The notes below the pieces were generated by a model, which saw only the letters and a list, made by a program, of their open reading frames with translations, was not told the origin of the DNA and made no database searches. This document shows, piece after piece, positions 18,041 to 28,309 of a stretch of 64,000 nucleotides of DNA (position 1 is the stretch's first letter; each line of letters opens with the position of its first letter). Made by a program: the position numbers and the translations under genes. The stretch comes from Methylobacterium sp. 77 (GTDB lineage: Bacteria; Pseudomonadota; Alphaproteobacteria; Rhizobiales; Beijerinckiaceae). The stretch covers positions 4,344,011 through 4,408,010 of the forward strand of contig NZ_KB910516.1 in NCBI RefSeq assembly GCF_000372825.1, read 5' to 3'.

Positions 18041-18142
18041 GACGGACGTGATCGGGGTCGGAACTCCGTCGGTCGGACGCCGCTCACCGCACCCGGCCGG
18101 AGCAGGATCGTCGCCGCTGCGCTGAACCCTGTGGGCCATCCC

Positions 18143-19378
18143 TCACTCCGCCGCTGCCAGCAGCCGGTCCCGTGCCTTGAGCGCCGGGAACAGCCGACCC
18201 CACAGCATCGCCACCACGATCGTCGCGAGGCCTCCGGCCACGACCGCCGGGACCGCCCCGACGAGGGCGGCGAGCGTACCGGATTCGAATTCTCCGAGTT
18301 CGTTCGAGGCGCCGATGAACACCGTGTTCACGGCCGAGACCCGTCCGCGCATGGCATCCGGCGTCTCGCCCTGAACGAAGGTCTGGCGCACGTAGACGCT
18401 GATCATGTCGGCCGCCCCGGTGACGAAGAGGCAGGCCATGGAGAACGGCAGCGACGCGGACAGGCCGAATGCCACGATGGCGATGCCGAAGACCGCGACG
18501 GCCTGCAGCATGCGCAATCCGGCATGGCGTTCGAGGGGGCGATAGGCGAGGACGATGGCGGTGATCACGGCGCCGGCCGCCGGCATGCTCCGCAATGCGC
18601 CGAGCCCGAGCGGGCCGACGTGAAGGATCTCGGCTGCGAAGATCGGCAGCAGGGCCGTGGCGCCTCCGAGGAGCACGGCCACGAGATCGAGGCTGATGGC
18701 GCCGAGCACCACCGGCTGCGAGCGGATGTAGGACAGGCCGGCCGAGAGGGTCGCCCAGGTGACGGGCGGACGCTCCGTCACGGGGGCGGGGCGGAAGCGG
18801 ATCGCGACCACGAGGGCGCTGGCCAGGGCGAAGCTCGCCGCTGCCGCCCCGAAGACGGCGGCGGGGCCCAGCACGTAGAGAAATCCGCCCGCGGCCGGGC
18901 CGATGATCGAGGCGCTCTGCCAAAGCGAGGCGTTCCAGGCGATCGCCGATCCGAACAGGTCACGCGGCACCAGGGTCGGGAGCAGGGCCTGGAGCGCGGG
19001 ATTCGCGAAGGCGCGGGACGTGCCGATGACGACCACGAGGGCGTAGATCGGCCAGATCGACGTGGTTCCGAACAAGGCGAGGCAGAGCAGGCCGAGATCG
19101 GCGGTGGCCAGGGTCGCGTAGGCGATGGCCGTCACCAGACGCCGGTCGTAGGTGTCGGCCACGTGCCCGGTGATCAGGGCGGAGAGCATCGCCGGAAGGA
19201 AGCTCGCCAGGCCGACGAGGCCGAGGGCGAGCGCCGAGCGGGTCAGGTCGTAGACGAACCATCCCACCGCAACGGCTTGCATCTGGTAGGCGAGGCCGGT
19301 CAGGAAACGCGCGGCGCCGTAGAGTCGGAAATCGCCGTTACGGAAGACGGACCAGCGCGGCGCAGCGGTCTCTGTCAT
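18143..19378 (-). CDS. Major facilitator superfamily exporter (MFS_3/EntS-like)
   Basis: A 411-residue inner-membrane transporter with about twelve hydrophobic segments. It begins MTETAAPRWSVFRNGDFRLY, the typical start of the MFS_3 group that includes the enterobactin exporter EntS and tetracycline/macrolide efflux relatives. The loop TGHVADTYDRRLV corresponds to the family's conserved loop between helices 2 and 3. I choose the ATG at 19378 because the longer start adds a non-membrane, Ala/Ser-rich stretch. No siderophore genes are nearby, so the substrate cannot be named. Confidence 0.88.
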   Translation of the reverse strand: MTETAAPRWSVFRNGDFRLYGAARFLTGLAYQMQAVAVGWFVYDLTRSALALGLVGLASFLPAMLSALITGHVADTYDRRLVTAIAYATLATADLGLLCLALFGTTSIWPIYALVVVIGTSRAFANPALQALLPTLVPRDLFGSAIAWNASLWQSASIIGPAAGGFLYVLGPAAVFGAAAASFALASALVVAIRFRPAPVTERPPVTWATLSAGLSYIRSQPVVLGAISLDLVAVLLGGATALLPIFAAEILHVGPLGLGALRSMPAAGAVITAIVLAYRPLERHAGLRMLQAVAVFGIAIVAFGLSASLPFSMACLFVTGAADMISVYVRQTFVQGETPDAMRGRVSAVNTVFIGASNELGEFESGTLAALVGAVPAVVAGGLATIVVAMLWGRLFPALKARDRLLAAAE

Positions 19379-19525
19379 GAAGGCTCGGCCATACGCTCGC
19401 AGGATGGAGGCGGAGGCCGCCTCGCTCGCTCTATAGCCGATCGGCGAGGGCGACACCGCTGCCGGGCCAGCCGAAAGCGATCGGCTTCGTTTTGTTAACT
19501 GGGCGATGCTTGGGTAGAAACTTGC

Positions 19526-19545
19526 ATGGTATAATTAAATACCAT
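19526..19545 (+). promoter_or_regulatory. Promoter -10 box overlapped by a dyad operator
   Basis: TATAAT at 19530-19535 preceded by TGG gives an extended -10 element, 25 bases before the ATG of the GNAT-like gene. It lies inside a perfect inverted repeat: ATGGTAT (19526-19532), six bases, ATACCAT (19539-19545). A dimeric regulator bound here would block RNA polymerase. No good -35 box is seen. Confidence 0.5.
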
Positions 19546-19559
19546 CGAGTTGTGCCAGA

Positions 19560-20738
19560 ATGATCCAAAGCATCCCAAAGCAAAATCCGACACCGCAAAG
19601 CATGGCAAGGCAAAATCCCGACCTTGTTCCGAGTACAATCGCTTCGTCGCGGCACGGGTCGATCCGCGCTTTCGAGAGGAGCGACATCCCGCAGATATGC
19701 CATCTCTTTTCGGAAACGTTTCGACTGGGGAACACCTATCAGGCCGATAAGCTCGCAAGCTGCCTGGAGGCGACGTATTTCGGCTCGCCCGCCTATTCCG
19801 AGGCGACCGGCTCGATCGTCCATCTCGACGAGAACGGAATCGTGAACGGTTTCATGGGCGTGATCGCCATGACCATGGTCGTCGGGGGCCGGAATCTGCG
19901 TGCCGGGATCCTCAGCGCCTACATGGCTGCCGATCCCGACAACAATCCCGGCATCGGCGTCAGTCTCGTTCGGGGCGTTACCGCCCGCGATTTCGATCTG
20001 CTCTTCACCGATACCGCCAACCGGACCTCGCTCGATATTGCGCGCGCGACGCGCTTCGTCATCCTGCCGGCGCAGAGCCTCGAATGGGTGAAGATCTGCC
20101 GCCCGATGGGAACGGCGGCGTATTTTCTCGGAAAGCGTCTGCCGTGGCTGGCGTCTGTGATCACGCCGCTCGTCCGTGCGGCGGACATTGTGCTCCGACG
20201 CGCCCTGCCGTCCGGACCGGCGCGCCCCGATGGCGTCAGCTCGCGCCCGCTCACCGCCGCCGACTTCACCAAAGCCGCCCGGTCATTTCTCGAACCCTAC
20301 GATCTGAAGCCGGCCTGGGCCGACCTCGAATGGTTCGTCGAGCAGGCGGAACTCCAGCTGAAATACGGCCCCTTGCTGATCCGGGAGGTGGTGGATCGGA
20401 TGGGACGCCGGGTGGGGCTCTACCTCCTCTACGCGCGACGGGACGGCGTCGCCTACGCACTCCAGGTCCTCGCCTTGCCGAACCGGGAGGAACTCGTCAT
20501 CGGCCAGATGATCGCCGATGCCGCCGAGATCGGTTCGGTGGCCGTGCGGGGGCCGACCTCGCCCGACCTGCTCAAAGGGCTCTTCCGCCAGAAAGGGATC
20601 TTCTATCATCACGTGATGGGGACGATCGCCTGGACGCGCGATCCGGATGTCGCGGAAAGCCTGCGCGGCGGAAACGTTTTCCTCGGCGGCCTCGCCGGTG
20701 AGACCTGGGCCCGGATCGTGACCGAGGATTTCTCGTGA
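19560..20738 (+). CDS. GNAT-fold acyltransferase-like protein
   Basis: A 392-residue protein whose first half reads like a GNAT acetyltransferase: SIRAFERSDIPQICHLFSET near residue 34, GFMGVIAMTMVVGGRNLRAG near 97 and a GIGVSLVRGV turn near 130 at the acetyl-CoA position. The second half (residues about 225-392) is a second globular part with LTAADFTKAARSFLEPYDLK that may be a degenerate partner domain. Related long proteins occur in exopolysaccharide loci, but none is present here. It is preceded by a well-defined promoter with a dyad on its -10 box. The substrate is unknown. Confidence 0.65.
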   Translation: MIQSIPKQNPTPQSMARQNPDLVPSTIASSRHGSIRAFERSDIPQICHLFSETFRLGNTYQADKLASCLEATYFGSPAYSEATGSIVHLDENGIVNGFMGVIAMTMVVGGRNLRAGILSAYMAADPDNNPGIGVSLVRGVTARDFDLLFTDTANRTSLDIARATRFVILPAQSLEWVKICRPMGTAAYFLGKRLPWLASVITPLVRAADIVLRRALPSGPARPDGVSSRPLTAADFTKAARSFLEPYDLKPAWADLEWFVEQAELQLKYGPLLIREVVDRMGRRVGLYLLYARRDGVAYALQVLALPNREELVIGQMIADAAEIGSVAVRGPTSPDLLKGLFRQKGIFYHHVMGTIAWTRDPDVAESLRGGNVFLGGLAGETWARIVTEDFS

Positions 20739-20891
20739 ACCAGCGCCGACCGCGGACCGTGGCACGTCGAGCCCGATCGATGGATCGAGATTTTTTTACG
20801 GCCCGGTCTCAGGACGCAGGCGTCGCCGATCGGGCCTAGGCCGTGAGGCCTGGGCGCCCACCGGCTTGCCGGCGACGCGCGACCCCTTCTC
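20739..20891. other. Short intergenic region between convergent genes
   Basis: No gene. A run of T residues near 20790 follows overlapping GATCGATGGATCGA repeats and may mark the end of the GNAT-gene transcript. Confidence 0.35.
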
Positions 20892-23069
20892 TCACCGCTT
20901 CGGCGTGTCGAGGGCGGCGCGCCGGTCGGCGGCGGTGGATGGGATGCGGGCGAGTTCGTCGAGGACGATGCCCGATGTGAGGATCTGCGGCAGCACGACG
21001 GGTGCGCCTGCGCCGGTATAGAGCAGGTAGAGCGGCACGCCGCTGCGGCCGTGCCGCTCCAGCAGGGCCGTGATCTCGGGGTTCTGGTTGGTCCAGTCGC
21101 CCTTGAGATAGGTGACGTCATGCGCCTTGAACGCCGCCTCCACGGCTTTCGTGCGGAGCGCCGTGCGTTCGTTGACCTGGCAGGTGATGCACCACGCCGC
21201 CGTCATGTTGACGAAGACCGGCTTGCCCTCCGCCACGAGGGCGTCGAGGCGGGCCTGGGTGAAGGGGGTGATGCCCTCCGCGCTCGCCGTTCTGAGATCC
21301 GCCGACGCGCGGTCCTGGTCGAGGCCGATGGTCAGCGCGAGGGCCGCGACCAGCGCCCCGACGGCGGTCAGGCGCGCGAACCCGGCGCCGATGCCGGCCG
21401 CGTGGCGGGCCCGCTCCCAGGCCCAGGCGGCGAACCCCACGAGGACGAGGCCGATGAGGCCGGCGAGGAGGCCGGTGGAGCCGACCTGCTGCGACAGGAC
21501 CCAGACGAGCCAGGCCACGGTGGCGTAGATCGGGAAGGCGAGGGCTCCCTTCAGCGTCTCCATCCAGGCGCCCGGACGCGGCAGCCGCCGCACGGCCGCC
21601 GGCCATGTGGTGAGGATCAGGAAGGGGAGGGCAAGGCCGAGGCCGAGGCTCGCGAACACGGTCAGGCTCACCAGCGGCGCCTGCGTCAGGGCGAACCCCA
21701 CCGCCGACCCCATGAACGGGGCGGTGCAGGGGGTGGCGACGACGGTGGCGAGGATGCCGGTGAAGAACGAGCCTTCGAGCCCCGCTCGGCGGGTCAGCCC
21801 GTCGCCGAGCCCGGCGATTCCGCCGCCGACATGGACCACGCCGGACAGGCTGAGGCCCATGGCGAAGAGCAGGTAGGCGAGGCCCGCCACCACGAGGGGC
21901 GATTGCAGCTGGAAGCCCCAGCCGATCCCGGCGCCCGCGCCCTTGAGGGCGATCAGCAACCCCGCCAGGGACAGGAAGGCGGCGAGCACGCCGGCGGTGT
22001 AGGCGAGGCCGTGCAGGCGCACGCGTGAGGCCGGCTCGCCCGAATGCTTCACCAGGCTCAGGACCTTGATCGACAGGACCGGGAAAACGCAGGGCATCAG
22101 GTTGAGCAGGAGCCCACCCAGGAAGGCGAGGCCGGCCGCGCTCCACAGGGTCAGCGTCTCCTCCGGCGCGGCGGATCGTGTGAGGGGGGCGGCCTCGCTC
22201 GGGATCGCCCCGAGGGGGGCGGAAGCCGGTGCGTCTCCGATGGCGTATGAGCGCTGGACCGTTCCGTCGGCGGTCTGTTCCAAGAAGGTGAGAACGCCGG
22301 GAAGCTCGGCCGGGGCCGGTTCGCCGGGCGTCGCCCGCGCGAGGCTCAGGGTGAAGCCCGTGTCGTCGATGGCCAGGGACTGGGGCGCGGCGTTCTCGAT
22401 CGCGGTTTCCGAATAGGGGAAGAAGGCGGGATCGCGGATCGCGTCGGGTTTCAGGCCGGGCGCGTCGACACCGAGGACGAGCCGGTCGCCCGCGCCGGTC
22501 AGCTTGACCGGCCAGGGGGAGGGAACCGGCAGGGCGGCACGGGCATCCTCGAACAGCAGGACGTTGGCGGCGGAATGTCCGACGCTGGTGCCCGGCGCGG
22601 CCACGGGCACGCTGAGTTTCAGGTCGGCCGAGCCGGGAATGCATTCGCGCTCGCAGACGAGATAGGTCAGCCTGGCCGACAGCGTGACCGCCTTGCCGGC
22701 CGGCAGCGTCGCCGGAGGGGTGATCTGCGCCAGCAGCACCGTCTCGCCCTCGAAGCCGAAATTCACCAGATGCGCGACCGGGATGCGGCTCGGCGTCGGC
22801 CATTGCAGGGCGCCCGCCGAGAAGCCCTGCGGCAGCGACCACGCCACTTCCGGAGGGAGGCCGGAATCGCCGGGATTGCGCCAGTAGACGTGCCAATGCG
22901 GCCGCATCACCATGCGGATGCCGATGGTGAAGGGCTCCCCGGCCTGGATCGCCCCCGGTTCGGCCAGGAGGCTCGCCTTGACGAGATCGGCCGGCGGCTT
23001 GAGCCCTTGCGCCGAGGCGCCGGTGGCGCCGATCAGCGTGAGGAGCAGGAGGGCGAAAAGCCGGATCAT
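20892..23069 (-). CDS. DsbD/ScsB-type thiol:disulfide interchange protein
   Basis: A 725-residue membrane reductant conduit. Residues 1-20 are a signal peptide. The periplasmic N-terminal domain (about 25-290) carries a Cys pair in YLVCERECIPGSADL, as in ScsB-like proteins rather than classical DsbD. The eight-helix core (about 305-560) contains LMPCVFPVLSIKVLSLVKH and VVATPCTAPFMGSAVGFAL, each with the Pro-Cys electron-relay residue. A C-terminal thioredoxin domain has WCITC at 626-630. Electrons would flow from cytoplasmic thioredoxin to periplasmic partners, for example copper-stress or cytochrome c maturation thiols. It appears monocistronic. Confidence 0.9.
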   Translation of the reverse strand: MIRLFALLLLTLIGATGASAQGLKPPADLVKASLLAEPGAIQAGEPFTIGIRMVMRPHWHVYWRNPGDSGLPPEVAWSLPQGFSAGALQWPTPSRIPVAHLVNFGFEGETVLLAQITPPATLPAGKAVTLSARLTYLVCERECIPGSADLKLSVPVAAPGTSVGHSAANVLLFEDARAALPVPSPWPVKLTGAGDRLVLGVDAPGLKPDAIRDPAFFPYSETAIENAAPQSLAIDDTGFTLSLARATPGEPAPAELPGVLTFLEQTADGTVQRSYAIGDAPASAPLGAIPSEAAPLTRSAAPEETLTLWSAAGLAFLGGLLLNLMPCVFPVLSIKVLSLVKHSGEPASRVRLHGLAYTAGVLAAFLSLAGLLIALKGAGAGIGWGFQLQSPLVVAGLAYLLFAMGLSLSGVVHVGGGIAGLGDGLTRRAGLEGSFFTGILATVVATPCTAPFMGSAVGFALTQAPLVSLTVFASLGLGLALPFLILTTWPAAVRRLPRPGAWMETLKGALAFPIYATVAWLVWVLSQQVGSTGLLAGLIGLVLVGFAAWAWERARHAAGIGAGFARLTAVGALVAALALTIGLDQDRASADLRTASAEGITPFTQARLDALVAEGKPVFVNMTAAWCITCQVNERTALRTKAVEAAFKAHDVTYLKGDWTNQNPEITALLERHGRSGVPLYLLYTGAGAPVVLPQILTSGIVLDELARIPSTAADRRAALDTPKR

Positions 23070-23180
23070 CGAAACCCTGGGGCGGAGACGGGAGCAGTCA
23101 TCCTGACGTCAGGATATGGCGTTTCGGCGATCCGACAAAGTCGGTGCCCGGAAACCGGCCGCGGCGGACGGGATCGACCT

Positions 23181-23450
23181 TCAGGCAGGCGGGAGCGCGA
23201 CCAGCGTGTAGTGATCAGCGCTCTCATGCCCGATCCAGCCGATCGTCACCGCGTAATCCAGGCCGATCCGCGCATGGTGTCGCGTCAGGTCGGCCGCCTC
23301 GAAGAAATCGGCGATGTCGGCCGCCTGCAACGTCAGGCCCGGACGCCAACCGACGCTCAGGAAGGCGGCGACGACGAGCTGCCCGAGGTCGGAATTGGTA
23401 GGGACCGGCGTGGTGAAAGGGGCCTGCGTCGCGAATGGAGCTTGGGTCAT
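23181..23450 (-). CDS. Small hypothetical protein (89 aa)
   Basis: Not recognised. It begins MTQAPFATQAPFTTPVPTNS, a Thr/Pro-rich lead with a repeated QAPF unit, followed by a compact domain (LGQLVVAAFLSVGWRPGLTLQ, then DIADFFEAADLTRHHARIGL and YAVTIGWIG). The ATG has AGGAA six bases upstream. It follows the aminopeptidase P gene on the same strand with a 63-base gap. Real protein is likely; function is not inferable. Confidence 0.55.
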   Translation of the reverse strand: MTQAPFATQAPFTTPVPTNSDLGQLVVAAFLSVGWRPGLTLQAADIADFFEAADLTRHHARIGLDYAVTIGWIGHESADHYTLVALPPA

Positions 23451-23513
23451 GGGGGTTCCTGCCTCGCCCGACGTTTAACCCAGCCGGCAGCGGCGCGCGA
23501 GGGATCGGTCCGG

Positions 23514-25349
23514 TCAGCTGTCCCCGGTCCGCAGCGGCGACGTCGCCCGCTCGAGCCAGCCTCGCGTCTCGTGGTCGAGAGCGGGGCCGAGCGCGTCCCG
23601 CACCCATGCGTGATAGCCGTCGATCCAGGCGATCTCGGCCTCGTCCAGCAGCGACACGTCGATGAGGCCGCGGTCGTAGGGGGCCAGAGTCAGCGTCTCG
23701 AAGCCCAACATCGGCCTCTCGCCGCCCGGGATCGCGCGCTCCTCCACCAGGACGAGGTTCTCGATGCGGATGCCGTAGGCGCCGGGCCGGTAATAGCCCG
23801 GTTCGTTGGAGAGGATCATGCCCGGCACCAGCGCCGTGGTGCCGATCTTGGCGATGCGTTGCGGCCCCTCGTGCACGGAGAGGAAGGCGCCGACGCCGTG
23901 CCCGGTGCCGTGATCGAAGTCGAGGCCCGCCTGCCATAGCGGCGCACGGGCGAAGGAATCGATCTGTGCGCCGGTCGTGCCCTCCGGGAAGACCGATCGC
24001 GCGATGGCGACATGGCCCTTAAGCACGCGGGTGAAGCGGTCGCGCATCTCCGCCGTGGGCGTGCCGACCGCCACCGTCCGGGTGATGTCGGTGGTGCCGT
24101 CCGCATATTGCGCACCGGAATCGACGAGGAACAGCTCGCCCTGGCCGACCCGCCGGTCGGTTTCGCGGGTGACCCGGTAATGCACGATGGCGCCGTTGGG
24201 GCCGCTGCCGGAGATCGTCGGGAACGACACGTCCCGCAGGAGCCCACCCTCGGCGCGGAACGCTTCCAGCGCTTCGACGGCGGCGATCTCGGTGAGGGTG
24301 CCCGTCGGGGCCTGCCGCGACAACCAGGCGAGGAAACGCACCACGGCCAGCCCGTCGCGGTGATGGGCCGCGCGCGATCCGGCGATCTCGGCCTCGTTCT
24401 TCACCGCCTTCATCAGCGTGATCGGGTCCGGGCCGAGATCGACCGTGCCCCCGGCCTCGTCCACCAGGTTCTTGAGCGCCATTGCGCCGGTGGCGGAATC
24501 GAGCCTGATCCTGGCGCCTCCGGCACAGACGGCCGACAGAGCCTCGGCAAAGCCCGTCCGCCCCGCGATGTCCGTCGAGGACGAGAGCGCATCCCGCAAG
24601 GTCGGTTCGAGGGCGGTGGAGGTGAGGTAGAGGGCGGCGCGCCCCGTCCTCGGCACGATCGCATAGCCCAGTGCCAGGGGCGTGTGGGCGATGTCGGAGC
24701 CGCGCAGGTTGAAGGCCCAGGCGAGGTTGTGCGGATCGGAGATGACGAGAGCGTCGCAGCCGCCGCGCCCGAGGGCCTCGCGGATGCGGCGGAGCTTGGC
24801 CTCGACGGTAACCCCGGCGAGGTCGAGGGGATGCACCACCACGGCGCCGGCGGGGGAGGACGGCCTGCCGGCCCAGACCGCATCGACGGGGTTGTCGGAG
24901 ACCGGGGCGATCCGGGCGCCGGCCTTGCGTGCCGCCTTTTCCAGCTTGGCGACGCCCTCGGCGGTGTGGAGCCAGGGATCGTAGCCGAGTACGGCGCCCT
25001 GCCTCAGATTCTCGCCGATCCAGGCCTCGACATTGGTCTTCGCGAGCTGGACCGGGGTGATGACGCTGGTCTCCACCTGCTCGGGGGCCTGGAGCGTGTA
25101 GCGCCCGTCGACCACCAGCGCCGCATGGTCGGCCAGGATCACCGCCGTGCCGGCCGACCCGGTGAAGCCCGTGAGCCAGGCGAGGCGCTCGGCATTCGGG
25201 GGCACGTATTCCGACTGGTGCTCGTCGGCGCGCGGCACCACGAACCCGTCGAGCCCGGTCTCCTTCATCGCCTGCCTCAGGGCGGCGATGCGCGCCGCGC
25301 CCTCGCGGTGGCTCGGATCTTCGAAAGTCTGGAAGCGGGCGCGGGTCAT
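23514..25349 (-). CDS. pepP: Aminopeptidase P family metallopeptidase (M24B)
   Basis: A 611-residue Xaa-Pro aminopeptidase of the long, eukaryote-like form (two creatinase-type N-terminal domains plus a catalytic pita-bread domain). Metal ligands are in order: VDSGAQYADGTTDITRTV (two Asp), GTGHGVGAFLSVHEGPQ (His), ILSNEPGYY (Glu) and IRIENLVLV (Glu). The start at the ATG at 25349 (MTRARFQTFEDPSHREGAAR) is preferred; the longer frame adds an Arg-rich leader. It acts in cytosolic peptide turnover, removing N-terminal residues before proline. Confidence 0.92.
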   Translation of the reverse strand: MTRARFQTFEDPSHREGAARIAALRQAMKETGLDGFVVPRADEHQSEYVPPNAERLAWLTGFTGSAGTAVILADHAALVVDGRYTLQAPEQVETSVITPVQLAKTNVEAWIGENLRQGAVLGYDPWLHTAEGVAKLEKAARKAGARIAPVSDNPVDAVWAGRPSSPAGAVVVHPLDLAGVTVEAKLRRIREALGRGGCDALVISDPHNLAWAFNLRGSDIAHTPLALGYAIVPRTGRAALYLTSTALEPTLRDALSSSTDIAGRTGFAEALSAVCAGGARIRLDSATGAMALKNLVDEAGGTVDLGPDPITLMKAVKNEAEIAGSRAAHHRDGLAVVRFLAWLSRQAPTGTLTEIAAVEALEAFRAEGGLLRDVSFPTISGSGPNGAIVHYRVTRETDRRVGQGELFLVDSGAQYADGTTDITRTVAVGTPTAEMRDRFTRVLKGHVAIARSVFPEGTTGAQIDSFARAPLWQAGLDFDHGTGHGVGAFLSVHEGPQRIAKIGTTALVPGMILSNEPGYYRPGAYGIRIENLVLVEERAIPGGERPMLGFETLTLAPYDRGLIDVSLLDEAEIAWIDGYHAWVRDALGPALDHETRGWLERATSPLRTGDS

Positions 25350-25594
25350 GGCGGCGAGAATTACGCGGCGCGGCGATGGGCGGCAACCGGTCTCGGACGG
25401 TCGATGAAGCGTGGTTCGACCGGAGGTGCCCGCTCGCTCACGCTCACGCGCTCGAAAGCGGCCGTCGATCCCGCTGCTGCTCAAGCAAGATCATTGACGA
25501 ACGACCGGCGGCCTACGGTTTTGCGGTCGCCGGATGAGCTTTCGTTTACCAGACTAAAGTAGTTCATACGTTTCCAGGTCGCATTCGGTCTCCC

Positions 25595-27640
25595 ATGTTC
25601 CTTCTCTCTTCGCTTCGCGCTCGTATCATGGCGGTCGCGCTCGCCCCCTGCCTTGCCTTCGTGGGGGCGGCGGCACTGTCCGTGTCGGATCTCAGGGTGC
25701 GCCAAGCGGAGATGGGCCGGGTCGAAGACATCGTGAGTCTCGCATCGCGCATCAGCGCCTTCGTACACGAAGCCCAACGCGAGCGTGGTGCCACGAGCCT
25801 GTTCCTCGGCGCCAAGGGAACGCAGTTCCGGCAGGAGCTTGTCGCGCAACGTGAGCGCACCGATACGGCGCTCGCCGGGCTTCCCGAGGCGATCGCGACG
25901 GCGGGCGGCGTCAGCTCTGCCTTGGCGCCACGGGCCGCAAGTCTCGCGAAGACGTTGGTTGGCCTTGCGGCACAGCGCCAAACGGTGGACGGTCTCGGCA
26001 CCACCGCACCGCAGGCGACGTCGTACTATACTGGAATGATCGGCGAGGGCCTCGGGATCGTCCGCGCGATGAGCGGGGCGATCGACAGCGCCGAGATCGC
26101 TGCCCGCGCTAGCGCCTACAGCGCATTCCTGGCGATGAAGGAGGCCGCTGGTCAAGAGCGTGCTGCTGCGTCTGCGGCGTTCGCCGGCGGCAGCCTCGAC
26201 CTCCCGGCTGTACGCCGGTTGTCGACCCTGTCCGCCGATCAAACGACGTATGCTAGCCTGTTCCGTGCGAGCGCTCTCTCGTCACAGACCGCGCTGCTCG
26301 ACGCTGCCGAGGCGAGCGCTCCGGCCCGCGAGGTTGCGCGCCTGCGAAAGGAAGCATTGGACACAATGCCCGGCGAGGCGCTGGCCTTCCGCGATGCGCC
26401 GAGCTGGTTCCGGCTCGCCTCGCAGCGCATCGATGCGCTCAAGGTTGTCGAGAACCAATTGACAGCCGACTTGATCGAGGCTGCGGGCGCGATGCGCTCA
26501 TGGGCCGAGCATCAGCTGGCGCTATGGCTTGTCGGCGGGATCGGCATCTTCCTTCTCTCCATCGGCCTTGCCTTGGCGATCGGCATGGCAATCGCCCGGC
26601 CGCTCGTGCGCATGACCGGCACGATGTCGGTACTGGCTGACGGCGATGCCGAGGTCGAGGTGCCCTATCGCGGCCGTCGAGATGAGGTCGGCGCGATGGC
26701 CGCTGCCGTGCAGGTGTTCAAGGACAACCTGCTCCGCAGCCAAGTGCTGGAGGTCGAGACTGCCCAGGCCCGACTGGCGGCTGAGGAACAGCGCAGGGCC
26801 GGAATGCGTCAGATGGCTGACGGGTTCGAGGCCGCGGTCAGTGGCATCATCGGCATGGTTTCGTCGTCGGCCACCGAGCTGCAGGCGACTGCCCAGGCCA
26901 TGACCGTCACAGCCACCGAGACCGCTAGCCAGTCTATGACGGTGGCCGCGGCTGCGGAAGAAGCCGCCTCGAACGTCAATACGGTGGCGGCCGCCGCTGA
27001 GGAACTGGGCTCGTCGGTCCAGGAGATCGGACGCCAGGTGCAAGGGTCAGCCAGCCTCGCGCATCTCGCTGTGGGCGAGGCCGATCAAACGAGCGCATTC
27101 GTGCAGGAGCTCAGCGCGGCAGTCTCACGGATCGGCGACGTGGTCGGTCTCATATCGTCGATTGCCGGACAGACCAATCTGCTGGCACTCAACGCCACGA
27201 TCGAAGCGGCCCGGGCTGGCGCAGCGGGTAAGGGCTTCGCAGTCGTCGCCGCCGAAGTGAAGGCGCTCGCCGAGCAGACTGCAAAGGCCACGAACGAGAT
27301 TTCCGGGCAGATCCTCCAGATCCAGACCTCCACCGGGCAGGCTGTCGCCTCGATCGGCGGCATCACCGGGCGGATCCGCGAGATCAGCGGCGTGGCCACC
27401 TCCATCGCTGCGGCGGTGGAGGAGCAGGGTGCCGCCACGCAGGAGATTGCCCGCAACGTCGCTCAGGCGGCGGCGGGCACGGGCGAGGTAACAGGCAACA
27501 TCGCCGGCGTAGCCGGAGCCGCCGAGGAAACCGGGGCTGCGGCGAGCCAGGTGCTCGGGGCTGCCTCCGAACTGTCGCGTCAGTCCGAGCACCTGACGGC
27601 CGAGGTGGCCCGCTTCCTCTCGACCGTTCGCGCAGCCTGA
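25595..27640 (+). CDS. Methyl-accepting chemotaxis protein with NIT sensor domain
   Basis: A 681-residue transducer. The order is: membrane helix 1 (about 9-30), a helical periplasmic NIT domain (about 40-300) with the hallmark [14 protein letters not shown] near residue 60, membrane helix 2 (about 307-335), HAMP ([20 protein letters not shown]) and a signalling domain with [23 protein letters not shown] domains in this family respond to nitrate or nitrite in characterised cases. Codon use is slightly less GC-biased than in neighbours. The last 180 residues are close to those of the other chemoreceptor at 3738-5216, consistent with a shared signalling array. Confidence 0.92.
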   Translation: MFLLSSLRARIMAVALAPCLAFVGAAALSVSDLRVRQAEMGRVEDIVSLASRISAFVHEAQRERGATSLFLGAKGTQFRQELVAQRERTDTALAGLPEAIATAGGVSSALAPRAASLAKTLVGLAAQRQTVDGLGTTAPQATSYYTGMIGEGLGIVRAMSGAIDSAEIAARASAYSAFLAMKEAAGQERAAASAAFAGGSLDLPAVRRLSTLSADQTTYASLFRASALSSQTALLDAAEASAPAREVARLRKEALDTMPGEALAFRDAPSWFRLASQRIDALKVVENQLTADLIEAAGAMRSWAEHQLALWLVGGIGIFLLSIGLALAIGMAIARPLVRMTGTMSVLADGDAEVEVPYRGRRDEVGAMAAAVQVFKDNLLRSQVLEVETAQARLAAEEQRRAGMRQMADGFEAAVSGIIGMVSSSATELQATAQAMTVTATETASQSMTVAAAAEEAASNVNTVAAAAEELGSSVQEIGRQVQGSASLAHLAVGEADQTSAFVQELSAAVSRIGDVVGLISSIAGQTNLLALNATIEAARAGAAGKGFAVVAAEVKALAEQTAKATNEISGQILQIQTSTGQAVASIGGITGRIREISGVATSIAAAVEEQGAATQEIARNVAQAAAGTGEVTGNIAGVAGAAEETGAAASQVLGAASELSRQSEHLTAEVARFLSTVRAA

Positions 27641-27727
27641 CGACGAGAAGGACGCTGTCGTCGTCGCCCATCCCTGATCAACGGTCCGCTTTCAATGCAT
27701 TTTAGCGGAGAGCGGGCCTTCGATCGC

Positions 27728-28012
27728 TCATCGCGCTCCCTTCATCGGGATCAAACTCCTGGGGTCGATCTCCGGCATCTTTGCCATCTGGTCGATGGGC
27801 ACCACCGCCATCACGTGGCCGTCCGGCATCTTGATGACGTTGAATTGCTGTCCTGTGATTTTGTCGGTCGCCATCGCGACCATGAGCTGCATCGGCTCGA
27901 ACTGCGTGACAACGAAGTCGCGGCCCCAGGCGCCGACGAGGCTCGACAAAGAGGCGGTGGCTATGCCCGTGCCGGCGAGAAGGGCGACGGCCGGTCGGAT
28001 TGCGCGCATCAT
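27728..28012 (-). CDS. Small exported hypothetical protein (94 aa)
   Basis: Not recognised as a family. The N-terminus (MMRAIRPAVALLAGTGIATA) is a signal peptide or membrane anchor. The remainder is a compact domain: WGRDFVVTQFEPMQLMVAMA, then DKITGQQFNVIKMPDGHVMA and IDQMAKMPEIDPRSLIP. The intact frame and hydrophobic leader favour a genuine secreted protein. It converges with the NIT chemoreceptor and diverges from the large hydrolase gene. Confidence 0.6.
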   Translation of the reverse strand: MMRAIRPAVALLAGTGIATASLSSLVGAWGRDFVVTQFEPMQLMVAMATDKITGQQFNVIKMPDGHVMAVVPIDQMAKMPEIDPRSLIPMKGAR

Positions 28013-28309
28013 GATGGATCACTCCCGCTTCGATCGATGAGTCTTCGCAGGCGTGAGCCAGGCAGTTACAGAGATTGAATTGTCCCGCTCGCGACCGCCG
28101 GCACCGTAACGGAGCGGCGACGGCGAACGAAGGACCGGTATGGAGAACAAGGATTTTTCGATGCCGCCGCGCGCGATCCGTCCGATGGGGCAGCCTTCGG
28201 CGTCGATTTCGACCAGGGCGCCCGCGCGATGAGCCCGGGACGGGCGACGCCCCGAGGTGAGAGGCGGCGCGGCGTGCGCCGCGTCGCATCCGGGCTGGTT
28301 CGCGGGATC

